From positions 1 through 14,796 of the forward strand of contig JAISAD010000172.1 in the NCBI GenBank assembly GCA_031266895.1: a stretch of 14,796 bases of DNA, read 5' to 3'. Shown one piece after another: positions 1 through 7,250 of the stretch; position 1 is the stretch's first letter, and each line of letters opens with the position of its first letter. Made by a program: the position numbers and the translations under genes. The notes below the pieces were generated by a model. The model was not told the DNA's origin. It searched no databases and was given only the letters and a program-made list of their open reading frames with translations. The DNA comes from Bacteroidales bacterium. GTDB taxonomy: Bacteria; Bacteroidota; Bacteroidia; Bacteroidales; WCHB1-69.

Positions 1-1
1 G

Positions 2-2281
2 ATAAGTGTTGGCAAAGACAGTTGCGAGGTGGAGTTTCGGTCGGGTATGTATCAATCGTTGAAGAGAATGATTATTTTTAGCCCGAATAAGCGTGAAATC
101 AAGCTGGATATCAGTTTGGAGTCAACTGTGCAAATGCTGGACCCCGCCAATGTTACCGCTTCCAAGTATGAGACCAATCCCGAGCAATCTACAGCTTCAA
201 TACTGGTTTTGACGCCCAAGTCGGCTGAAAACAAGAATTTGACCAATATGAGCGATCTTATTAATACGGCTGGGGGCGTGGCTGTAGTTGATAATGAGCC
301 GCAAATCAGGGGAGGATCGGGTTTCAGTTCGGGAATGGGTAGTCGTGTGATGATTTTGCTGGATGACATGCCGCTGTTGCGTCCCGATGCCGGTCGCCCA
401 ATGTGGAATTTTATCCCAATGGAAGATGTGGAGCAGATTGAAATCCTGAAAGGGGCTGCCTCTGTGGTGTTTGGCTCTTCGGCTCTTACCGGTGCTATCA
501 ATGTGCTTACCGCTTATCCGCGCACCTTACCCAAGACGAAAGTGAGCATCTTCACCAGTATTTACTCTAAGCCGAAAGATAAATCGCTGACCAGTTGGAA
601 CCATCATAATCCAATAAAGTATGGTGTGAATTTTTTGCACTCCCGTATCATTAAAAATAACTTCGATTTGGTGTTCGGCGGCGAGTATTATGACGATCAA
701 AGTTATATAGGTCCGGAAGAAACTATTGAAGAAACCCGCAACAAGGATGGCGATTCACGTGGAAAATTTGAACGCAGGGCACGCCTTAATTTTGCTGCAC
801 GTTACCGTTTTAAAAAGGTAAGAGGTCTTTCTGTCAGTTTAAGCGGCAATGTCATGTATTCTAAAAATGCACAATCTTTCTTCTGGTATGACGGTTTGGA
901 CAATCGCTACAGAACTTATAAAGGCTCGCTCTCCAATTTTGAGGATTTTACTTTTTATGCCGATCCGGTTGTAAAGTATGTAGGGAAAAAAGGATATATC
1001 CATACTTTTCGCAACAGGGTCATTTACAGCAATAATCATGAAGCATCAGGGGCGCAGGATGCAAGTTCTATCCAGGTTTTTGACGAATATCAGTTCAATA
1101 GGAATATCGCCAAAATAGGGTTGAATATTGTAGCTGGAGCTATGAATCTCTATGCCGTGTCCGACGGACGCGTGTTTAGCGGTGACAATTACAGTGATAA
1201 ACCGCGCAGAATTTTCTCGGACAATTTTGCCTTTTATACTCAATTGGAAGAAAAGTTGTTAAAAAACAAAAACTTAACTTTACAGCTAGGGGGTCGTTGG
1301 GAGTTCTATTTTTTGGAAAAAGAGGCGGAAAACAAGCCTGTATTCAGAGCAGGCATCAACTATCAGTTTATGAAGTCAAAAACTTCTTTGAGAGCCTCTT
1401 TCGGACAGGGTTATCGCTATCCCAGCATTGGCGAGAAATATATCTCTATCAATGTAGGCAATTTCGGCTTTTATCCCAATCCCAAATTGGTTTCGGAAAA
1501 GAGCTGGAATGCCGAAATCGGCGTGATGCAACCCTTTATGTTCTTTGATTTCAGAGGCATGGTTGATGTGGCTGTCTATCACCAGAAGTTCGATAATTAC
1601 ATTGAATTTGCTGTTGGAACATGGGGGGCTTCTTCTGATTTGACTAAGAATATCGGCTTTACTTTCCTTAATACAGGGCCTGCCAGTATTACCGGTTTAG
1701 ACTTTTCCCTGATGGGAGAAGGAAAGATTTCTAAAAATGCGAGTTATGTCTTATCAATGAGTTATACTTACAGTTATCCGATTACGAAAGATCCCAAGCG
1801 TGTTTATCATAAGCATGGCAGTGTTGATTATTCTTTTGAGTTGTCGGCTTCTGATATATCCCGTAATGTGTTGAAATACAGAATTGAACATCTTGCCCGT
1901 CTTGATCTTGAATTTGTTTTTTACAAGAAGTTCAAAATAGGCATGGCGCTTAACTATATGAGCCCGATGAAAAATGTGGATAAGATTTTTTATCGTTTAG
2001 ATATGGAAAATCCCAATCTTAGCAAATTTGAGAAAGTATTTTTAGAACAGATTCTCAAAGCGCAAGGTTCGTTGCCATTTACAGGCTACGTTAATTTTGC
2101 AAACGATAAGAGAAATAGATACGGCAGCCTGATTGCGGATGCTCGCGTCAGCTACTCATTTAAGACCATTGCACTGGCTTTTATCGTGAAAAATATTTTT
2201 AATAAAGAGTATGCCCTGCGCCCCATGTGCATTGAACCACCCAGAACTTTTACATTTCAAATTAATTATAACTTAAATTAG
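2..2281 (+). CDS. TonB-dependent outer-membrane receptor, 5' end missing
   Basis: Outer-membrane beta-barrel transporter that takes up a ligand with energy from TonB/ExbBD; the substrate cannot be read from the sequence. The reading frame is open from base 2. The first in-frame start, a GTG at 29, is probably internal, because the residues before and after it look like the end of a carboxypeptidase-like regulatory domain (a strand, then KLDISLE). Counting from that GTG, the plug lies at about residues 50-165 and shows the family signatures: IRGGSGFSSGMGSRV, LLDDMPLL, then VEQIEILKGAASVVFGSSAL and GAIN. The rest (about 170-750) has alternating aromatic/polar strands typical of a 22-stranded barrel and ends in FTFQINYNLN. 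The 759 residues seen are most of a typical receptor. No SusD-like partner follows; a small lipoprotein gene starts 6 bases after the stop and is probably cotranscribed. The family call is very secure, the ligand unknown. Confidence 0.95.
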   Translation: MSVGKDSCEVEFRSGMYQSLKRMIIFSPNKREIKLDISLESTVQMLDPANVTASKYETNPEQSTASILVLTPKSAENKNLTNMSDLINTAGGVAVVDNEPQIRGGSGFSSGMGSRVMILLDDMPLLRPDAGRPMWNFIPMEDVEQIEILKGAASVVFGSSALTGAINVLTAYPRTLPKTKVSIFTSIYSKPKDKSLTSWNHHNPIKYGVNFLHSRIIKNNFDLVFGGEYYDDQSYIGPEETIEETRNKDGDSRGKFERRARLNFAARYRFKKVRGLSVSLSGNVMYSKNAQSFFWYDGLDNRYRTYKGSLSNFEDFTFYADPVVKYVGKKGYIHTFRNRVIYSNNHEASGAQDASSIQVFDEYQFNRNIAKIGLNIVAGAMNLYAVSDGRVFSGDNYSDKPRRIFSDNFAFYTQLEEKLLKNKNLTLQLGGRWEFYFLEKEAENKPVFRAGINYQFMKSKTSLRASFGQGYRYPSIGEKYISINVGNFGFYPNPKLVSEKSWNAEIGVMQPFMFFDFRGMVDVAVYHQKFDNYIEFAVGTWGASSDLTKNIGFTFLNTGPASITGLDFSLMGEGKISKNASYVLSMSYTYSYPITKDPKRVYHKHGSVDYSFELSASDISRNVLKYRIEHLARLDLEFVFYKKFKIGMALNYMSPMKNVDKIFYRLDMENPNLSKFEKVFLEQILKAQGSLPFTGYVNFANDKRNRYGSLIADARVSYSFKTIALAFIVKNIFNKEYALRPMCIEPPRTFTFQINYNLN

Positions 2282-2287
2282 AAAAAA

Positions 2288-3085
2288 ATGAAACGGAGAA
2301 TGTATTTTATTGGTACAATATGTATCATCCTGTTATTAACAGCTAACACCTGTAAGAAACCGTGTGTACCAGGGAAAGATCCTGAGTGTACAGATGTCCC
2401 TCCTCCTGATGGAGAATATGTAACTCCTCCAAACGATGCATTTGTCGAAAATTTTCCCGATGGAGAATTTGAAAAAGGCTTTAAGGAAGAGTCTGTTGAA
2501 GGGGTTAAATTTGACGATTACTCCAGCTCGTGGATAAGGACGCTAAATGGCCTTGCTGCGCTTCCGCCTGATATGGGAGGAAGCATGGCTTTGCTTACAG
2601 CTAAAAAAGCAAAAGAGCCTGTGGGCGGATACTTTGCGCTTAACATGACTACCGTGCTGTTGCAGCTGAATGCGGGGACGAAAATTCTGATACCCGGCGC
2701 GGTAGGTACAATCAGTGAGAGCTTTATCAATGAATTCCTGGATCAATCGGGCAAAATCACAGTCAGGAAGGACTTTAGCGAAAAGCCGACTGCTTTAAAA
2801 GGCTATATGAAATATGCCCCTGTGCGGGGAGATTCTGCGGCTATAGAAATTGAGCTTTACAATGGCGCTGATGTCATCGGACGCGGTCTTCTGGTGGAAA
2901 AACGCACCATCAATAATTGGGTTGCGTTTGAAGTGCCTATTCATTACAGCAATGCGGCTGCGGCTGTTACCGGCCTGAAATTGATATTTTCTTCAAGCGC
3001 CGGCTATAATTTCAATGATTTGCTGCATTGTGTCGGTCAGGCAGGCTCTTCGTTTACGATTGACCGTATCTGGTGGACGTTTTAG
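2288..3085 (+). CDS. Probable PCMD-type lipoprotein
   Basis: Predicted exported protein of 265 residues, probably lipid-anchored. The N-terminus has MKRR, a hydrophobic stretch (about 6-20) and Cys22 in the context TANTC; Thr at -1 is atypical for a lipobox, so lipidation is likely but not certain. Cys26 and Cys35 follow in a short proline-rich linker (about 24-50). The remainder resembles the PCMD family (putative carbohydrate metabolism domain, a beta-sandwich): a GEFE motif near residue 60, LKGYMKYAP near 180, a strand with ELYNGADVIG, and the C-terminal TIDRIWWTF, matching the family's usual closing D(D/R)IW strand. The family is assigned from memory of these motifs. Its position directly after the TonB receptor, 6 bases apart, suggests a surface accessory or ligand-binding role, but no substrate is known. 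An unrelated beta-sandwich lipoprotein is the alternative. Confidence 0.65.
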   Translation: MKRRMYFIGTICIILLLTANTCKKPCVPGKDPECTDVPPPDGEYVTPPNDAFVENFPDGEFEKGFKEESVEGVKFDDYSSSWIRTLNGLAALPPDMGGSMALLTAKKAKEPVGGYFALNMTTVLLQLNAGTKILIPGAVGTISESFINEFLDQSGKITVRKDFSEKPTALKGYMKYAPVRGDSAAIEIELYNGADVIGRGLLVEKRTINNWVAFEVPIHYSNAAAAVTGLKLIFSSSAGYNFNDLLHCVGQAGSSFTIDRIWWTF

Positions 3086-3112
3086 GTATAATCTTAACAT
3101 AATTGAATTTTG

Positions 3113-3147
3113 AAAAAGGGACTGTTCGCAAGTTCCCTTTTTTTTTT
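3113..3147 (+). terminator. Bidirectional rho-independent terminator
   Basis: A short hairpin, gggact / agttccc with one bulged T and loop gttcgca, is flanked by five A on the left and ten T on the right. Read on the plus strand it ends in a T run and would terminate the receptor/lipoprotein unit. Read on the minus strand it also ends in a T run and would terminate the helix-hairpin-helix gene that stops at 3181. It sits between two convergent genes, as expected of a shared terminator. Confidence 0.75.
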
Positions 3148-3180
3148 AGGTAAAAGCCCTAATTGATTTTGGGAACAGTT

Positions 3181-3948
3181 TTACTCAAATGAAAGATAGG
3201 GTTCAATTTTTTCCAGCAGTTCAGGATAGGCTTTTGTAATCTCTTTAAGCTGCGCTATGCTGGAAATTTTGCCGTTTTTATTGCGATAATTGAGAATGCT
3301 TTTCGTTAGGTAGGCATCAAAATAGGGGTGCGCTATCAGCTCTTTATAGGTGGCGTTGTTGATTTCGAGCTTCTTAATATCTATTGTATCAATGAAAAAA
3401 TATTTAGCCAAGTGTTCGGGTTTGATATTTTGCAAAATATAGGCCTCGGCTACCTGCTCAAAAGAGTGGAATCCTCCCAGCTTTTGCCGATACTCTACTA
3501 GCTTTTGCGCACGCTTGGCGCCAAATTGCGGAATAGCGGTGATGTCGCCGGTGTCGCACCGGTTGAGATTGAGCTGAATAATAGTGTATTGCTGTTTTGC
3601 AGTGCGGGCACGAAATAAGGCACTGTCGAAAGGGCGGCGGGCAGCGCTATCCCAGCCATGTTGCTGTTTATAAAAACGGTAATCGGAATTACCAAACTTA
3701 TAATCCCTGAAATCATAGCGAATGCGTCGCTGTGTCTTGCTATTTTGGAGTTCTGTCTCTATAAGATCATTCCCAGCCTGCTGTTTTTCGTCAAGCAGGC
3801 GCACCTTTTCCCGAAAATCATGCGCATTCCATTCGCCTGTACTCTGCTGATGATAGAGGCGAGAAGAAAGGAATAAAATTACGATAATAGCCAGCAGAAT
3901 AGCTGCTGCCACAATTTCTCTACGCGAAAGATTAAAGAAGTTTTTCAT
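3181..3948 (-). CDS. Membrane-anchored ComEA-like helix-hairpin-helix protein
   Basis: Likely a single-pass membrane protein with a DNA-binding-type C-terminus. From the start chosen (ATG at 3948, MKNFFNLSRRE) it has 255 residues. A transmembrane helix spans about 10-29, a charged, glutamine-rich linker follows to about 120, then two helix-hairpin-helix repeats: about 125-165 (LNLNRCDTGDITAIPQFGAKRA, with the hairpin IPQFG and LGGFHSFEQV) and about 195-240 (EINNATYKELIAHP, then NKNGKISSIAQLKEI). The second copy has a degenerate hairpin (HPYFD in place of the usual GIG). In ComEA such domains bind double-stranded DNA outside the cytoplasmic membrane during uptake; whether this protein does so is inference. 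I preferred 3948 to the in-frame ATG at 3963 because it follows the upstream stop by one base (TAA-A-ATG), whereas 3963 overlaps the upstream gene. It is the second gene of a unit with the VWA protein. Confidence 0.85.
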   Translation of the reverse strand: MKNFFNLSRREIVAAAILLAIIVILFLSSRLYHQQSTGEWNAHDFREKVRLLDEKQQAGNDLIETELQNSKTQRRIRYDFRDYKFGNSDYRFYKQQHGWDSAARRPFDSALFRARTAKQQYTIIQLNLNRCDTGDITAIPQFGAKRAQKLVEYRQKLGGFHSFEQVAEAYILQNIKPEHLAKYFFIDTIDIKKLEINNATYKELIAHPYFDAYLTKSILNYRNKNGKISSIAQLKEITKAYPELLEKIEPYLSFE

Positions 3949-3949
3949 T

Positions 3950-5992
3950 TTACTTCCGTCCAATGCTCCAGAATCTCAAAATCAGCACCTCAGCCAGCAG
4001 GCAGAGTAAGGCCAGCAGAACAAAATAGTACCAGAGAGGAGTACCGTTTATACGGTCGGCAATAGACTGGGTGAGATCTTTGGCAGCTCCATCCATCAGG
4101 GTAAAGGGGGCATTGTCGCGCTTGGAGAAGGCGTGCAGCTCGCTGTCGCTGTAATAATCAAGATTCGATTCTCCCCGATTGTAGTTAAATGCCGTTATGC
4201 CCACGCGCACTCCTCCATGCAATAGATCATAAAACCCCGGTTCTTTTATCTGGTTATGGAAAAAGAGCAGAATGCTGTTGCCACTGTTACGCTGTTCGGG
4301 AATAATCTCGTCGCCATTATCCTGCAGTTTCAGCACAACAGGAGCATCGCCATTCTGCACCATCCCGTTCAGACTCTGCATATCGTCGCGTCCCATCACA
4401 TTGTGAAGTCGGCGGTCAATTTGGCTCATAATGCCAATATTATGCATTGGAATTATGAAAAGTGCATGCTTATGCACATCGCCAAATTTATCATTGAGTG
4501 CCACTGCCGATAAAAACAGTTTGCCCTTGCCCACCGGATAGACCGAAAGCAGTGGCGCCTGGTTTTCCAACCTCATCAATACTTCTCCATTTGCAATGCC
4601 TTTTAATTCAAAATATTGCAGTACCTTAGGCATATCCAGCCGCTCGCTCTGCTTCTCCAAAGCCCTCTTGAAATATATGCTTTCGGTGTTGATACTGCCC
4701 ACTTTTACCTCGGCAACGGCCATCTTGCCATAGCAGGGAGCGCCCAGCGAAGTGAGCAGCGACTGCCAGCCGGCCGTATCCTGCTGCTCTGACGGAAAAA
4801 TCATCAGCGATCCGCCTCCCTCTGCATATTTTTTCAATTCGCCGGCCATTCCCGACGAAATATGCTTCACCTCGTTCAGCACCACCAGTTGGCAACCGTC
4901 AAATTGCGAATAATTTACCCCGCTGGCGTTCATTTCCATGCAGGCAAACAGCGAATCCCTGCCATAGAGTGATGTTAGATATTTGTTGGGAGCTCCATCG
5001 TTAATAGCGATAATTTTGGTAGATGGCGAGACTTCGTACACAAAAAACAGCTCGTTATCGAAAGTAATTTGCGCATCGTCAAGCTGCAGCCGGCCTGCTT
5101 GGAAGCCTCCCTCCGTAATGGTGTAGTTCAGCTGATATTCGGCCGCGCTGCCCGCTTTTAAGTCCATAGCCACAATAGCTTTCTGTTCCTTATTGATATA
5201 GAGGCGAAGCGGCAATTTTTCTATATCCTGCTCGCTGTAATTGTGCACGGTTACATAGAGGGTAACCTGCTGGCCCAATTTAAAGACGGGTGCCACAAAT
5301 CGACAGCTGTCTATGGAAATATTGCCTGCCCTGCTGCTCTCCATTGCCACCAGGAACGAGGGATGGGCAGCATCATTTTTAAAGTCGTCAAAATTATATT
5401 CATCTTTCTGAAAATCAGATATGTAATAATAATAAATCTCTCCTTTTTTCGATTGCTGGGCAATATGCCGGCTGTAATCCGTAATTTCTTCCCAGCTGCG
5501 ACTGTGGGCAGATACTTCCACCTCGTCCAGCAATGACAAAATTTCATCCTTATTCAACGGGCGCGACTCTTTTGGCGAAAAATCTTGCGTTACCAGAATA
5601 AAGTCATGAGTATAAGGGTACGCATTCACAATGTTTTTGGCTGCTTCTACGGCATCCTGCAGCAGATTACCTGATTTGGTATTGGCTGTCATGGAAAACG
5701 AGTTATCTACAAAAATTAGGGCAGTAGCGCCTCCCTTCTGGCGGTGTCGGGCATTGGGAACAAAAGGCTGGGCAAAAGCAAATGCCAGAGCGGCAATAGC
5801 CAGCATGCGCAGGCAAAGCACAATGAGATGGAGCAGCCGCGATTCGCGCTTTGTTTTTTGCACAATATCCTGCAATAGCTGCACATTGGAAAAGTGCACT
5901 TTCTTGTATTTCCTGAAATTAAAAAGGTGGATGATTACAGGGATTAAAACGGCTGACAGCGCAAATAGAAATGCAGGATTTGAAAATTGCAT
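3950..5992 (-). CDS. BatA-domain / von Willebrand factor A membrane protein
   Basis: Integral membrane protein of 680 residues. The N-terminus is a BatA-type (aerotolerance regulator N-terminal) domain: a first membrane helix at about 7-24, the family signature LFNFRKYKKVHFSNVQLL at 23-40, and a second membrane helix at about 54-76 ending in FAQPF. A VWA domain follows from about 90, with the metal-binding motif DNSFS at 96-100 (consensus DxSxS) and a further acidic strand in YYISDFQ. The middle holds beta-rich and GATase-like segments (around LKKYAEGGGSLMIFPSE), and a last membrane helix lies near the C-terminus (about 652-673). Proteins of this architecture are common in Bacteroidota; their molecular role is poorly defined, and the VWA domain is expected to bind partners periplasmically. 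The ATG at 5992 (MQFSNPAF) is preferred over upstream in-frame codons because family members begin M-x-F-x-x-P. Directly followed by the helix-hairpin-helix gene. It is not part of a full Bat operon: no MoxR ATPase or DUF58 gene is adjacent. Confidence 0.9.
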   Translation of the reverse strand: MQFSNPAFLFALSAVLIPVIIHLFNFRKYKKVHFSNVQLLQDIVQKTKRESRLLHLIVLCLRMLAIAALAFAFAQPFVPNARHRQKGGATALIFVDNSFSMTANTKSGNLLQDAVEAAKNIVNAYPYTHDFILVTQDFSPKESRPLNKDEILSLLDEVEVSAHSRSWEEITDYSRHIAQQSKKGEIYYYYISDFQKDEYNFDDFKNDAAHPSFLVAMESSRAGNISIDSCRFVAPVFKLGQQVTLYVTVHNYSEQDIEKLPLRLYINKEQKAIVAMDLKAGSAAEYQLNYTITEGGFQAGRLQLDDAQITFDNELFFVYEVSPSTKIIAINDGAPNKYLTSLYGRDSLFACMEMNASGVNYSQFDGCQLVVLNEVKHISSGMAGELKKYAEGGGSLMIFPSEQQDTAGWQSLLTSLGAPCYGKMAVAEVKVGSINTESIYFKRALEKQSERLDMPKVLQYFELKGIANGEVLMRLENQAPLLSVYPVGKGKLFLSAVALNDKFGDVHKHALFIIPMHNIGIMSQIDRRLHNVMGRDDMQSLNGMVQNGDAPVVLKLQDNGDEIIPEQRNSGNSILLFFHNQIKEPGFYDLLHGGVRVGITAFNYNRGESNLDYYSDSELHAFSKRDNAPFTLMDGAAKDLTQSIADRINGTPLWYYFVLLALLCLLAEVLILRFWSIGRK

Positions 5993-6029
5993 GGATTGTA
6001 CCTTTTTTATTCTGAATTTTAAGCGGATG

Positions 6030-6037
6030 CAAAAATA
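6030..6037 (-). promoter_or_regulatory. Possible -7 promoter element for the VWA unit
   Basis: On the minus strand the octamer reads TATTTTTG, matching the Bacteroidota -7 consensus TAnnTTTG, 38 bases before the VWA start at 5992. No clear -33 TTTG is seen at the usual spacing, so this rests on the -7 box alone. Confidence 0.45.
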
Positions 6038-6091
6038 CAAGAAATTATAATGTAGAGACGCCTCGCAATGACGGGGAGCATGGCAAAACCT

Positions 6092-6118
6092 CCTTTCAGC
6101 CGCAAAGCGGCTGAAAGG
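6092..6118. repeat. Perfect 12-bp inverted repeat, 3-base loop
   Basis: Arms cctttcagccgc (6092-6103) and gcggctgaaagg (6107-6118) are exactly complementary around the loop aaa. There is no T run next to it on either strand, so it is not a standard rho-independent terminator. It could be a REP-like or MITE-derived element or a protein-binding palindrome. Confidence 0.85.
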
Positions 6119-6164
6119 TATGCAAAGAAAGTTAATACATAAAGTTGCTGATAGAAAATTATGG

Positions 6165-6192
6165 AGTCAATTTTGAATACTCAAAATTGACT
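6165..6192. repeat. Perfect 12-bp inverted repeat, 4-base loop
   Basis: Arms agtcaattttga (6165-6176) and tcaaaattgact (6181-6192) are exactly complementary around atac. The palindrome is AT-rich, lies 46 bases from the GC-rich one, and has no T run after it. An operator or a remnant of a mobile element is possible; nothing decides between them. Confidence 0.8.
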
Positions 6193-6436
6193 TGGAATCC
6201 GAAGTTATTTCTTAAAGTCCCGCGTTTTATGCTCGGAGAGTCGTTTGCGATGTGTGGAGCATTGCAGACGGCTCTTTCAATAATTGGAATAAATAAATGT
6301 GCAGCACTCCAAAAAATGGCTGTTCAACTTTTGATGTGCCGCTGCTGAGCTTTTTCCAATACAATATCCTGCTCTGTTAATCAAGCCGTTTTTTTTAGCC
6401 TGTTTAATCAACAGCTTTTTGTCTTCTCTTTTTTCG

Positions 6437-6444
6437 TACCTTTG
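6437..6444 (+). promoter_or_regulatory. Promoter -7 element upstream of pepE
   Basis: TACCTTTG matches the Bacteroidota -7 consensus TAnnTTTG and is followed by CACCGCC. A TTTG at 6418-6421 could serve as the -33 element, although the 15-base spacing is shorter than the usual 19 or so. The start codon is at 6480, giving a leader of about 30 bases. Confidence 0.7.
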
Positions 6445-6479
6445 CACCGCCTATATTATTAATTTAACCAAGCAAAAAG

Positions 6480-7250
6480 ATGAAACTGCTTCTAATTAGC
6501 AATTCAACCAATTACAAAGAAAAATACCTGGGCTGGTGTTTGCCTTTGATTGAAGATTTTTTGAAAAACGAGCGAAAGAATATCCTCTTTTTTCCTTATG
6601 CCGGCATCAATATCGGGGGGCAGCCCTACCCGAAGAGTTATGATGCTTATGCCGAAAGAATAAAAGGCATATTTGAGCCGCTTGGTTTTACGGTTCAATC
6701 CACACATCAGGCTATTTGTCCGGTTGATGCGGTCAACAGGGCGGATGTGCTTATGGTGGGTGGCGGCAATACGTTTCATCTGTTTGCCGAAATTCATCAA
6801 GAGGGGCTGATTGAGCCGGTGCGCCGCAAGGTGATGGAGGGAACTCCGTTTGTGGGCTGGAGTGCCGGAGCTAATGTGGCCTGTCCGCGCCTCTGCACTA
6901 CCAACGACATGCCGGTGGTGATGCCCCCAAGCTTTAACGGGTTCGACCTGGTGCCGTTTCAGATTAATCCTCACTATATTGATCCGTTCAGCGAAGCGGT
7001 AAATGACGCCATTCGGCACGGCGGAGAAACCCGTCAGGTGCGCCTCGAGGAATTTCTGGCTGTTAATCCACAAATCACTGTAGCAGGTCTCCGCGAGGCT
7101 TCTGCTCTGTGGATTGAGAATGAACGTATTACGCTAAAAGGCGATAATGCCATGCGGATAATGCGCTTCAACCAAAAGCCGCAGGAAGTTGAGACAGGTG
7201 CTGTTTTTGATTTTGGTATTAACCTTTTAAACAATAGCTGTTATGACTGA
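6480..7250 (+). CDS. pepE: Peptidase E (alpha-aspartyl dipeptidase)
   Basis: Cytoplasmic serine peptidase of family S51 that hydrolyses dipeptides with N-terminal aspartate (Asp-Xaa). The protein has 256 residues, slightly above the roughly 230 of the Salmonella enzyme. The nucleophile elbow GWSAGAN carries Ser128; Asp143 in TTNDMP and His165 in NPHY lie 15 and 37 residues further on, the same offsets as Ser120, Asp135 and His157 of Salmonella PepE. The strand VLMVGGGNTFHL (90-101) is the family's glycine-rich signature. The ATG at 6480 lies about 36 bases after a good -7 box and gives the expected N-terminus MKLLLISNST. Its last 8 bases overlap the start of the DHOD-like gene, so the two are very probably translated from one message. 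The family call is secure; physiological substrates are inferred. Confidence 0.95.
   Translation: MKLLLISNSTNYKEKYLGWCLPLIEDFLKNERKNILFFPYAGINIGGQPYPKSYDAYAERIKGIFEPLGFTVQSTHQAICPVDAVNRADVLMVGGGNTFHLFAEIHQEGLIEPVRRKVMEGTPFVGWSAGANVACPRLCTTNDMPVVMPPSFNGFDLVPFQINPHYIDPFSEAVNDAIRHGGETRQVRLEEFLAVNPQITVAGLREASALWIENERITLKGDNAMRIMRFNQKPQEVETGAVFDFGINLLNNSCYD

Larger units (their letters stand above)
5993..6479. other. Long intergenic region between divergent genes
   Basis: This 487-base gap separates the divergent VWA and pepE units. I see no supportable protein gene; a 67-codon frame at 6145-6348 has no recognisable composition or motif and crosses a palindrome. It holds a possible minus-strand -7 box near 6030, a perfect hairpin at 6092-6118, a second at 6165-6192, T-rich sequence from about 6350, and the pepE promoter at 6437-6444. 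The stretch tgtagagacgcctcgcaatg at 6051-6070 is GC-richer than its surroundings and may be part of a dispersed repeat. Confidence 0.6.

Noticed and set aside
6145..6348. 67-codon open frame in the 5993-6479 gap
   Set aside because: No recognisable motif, it spans a palindrome, and no promoter or conserved start is visible; most likely chance.
6504..7073. 189-codon frame antisense to pepE
   Set aside because: It is a shadow of a confidently identified gene, and its composition does not resemble a protein family.
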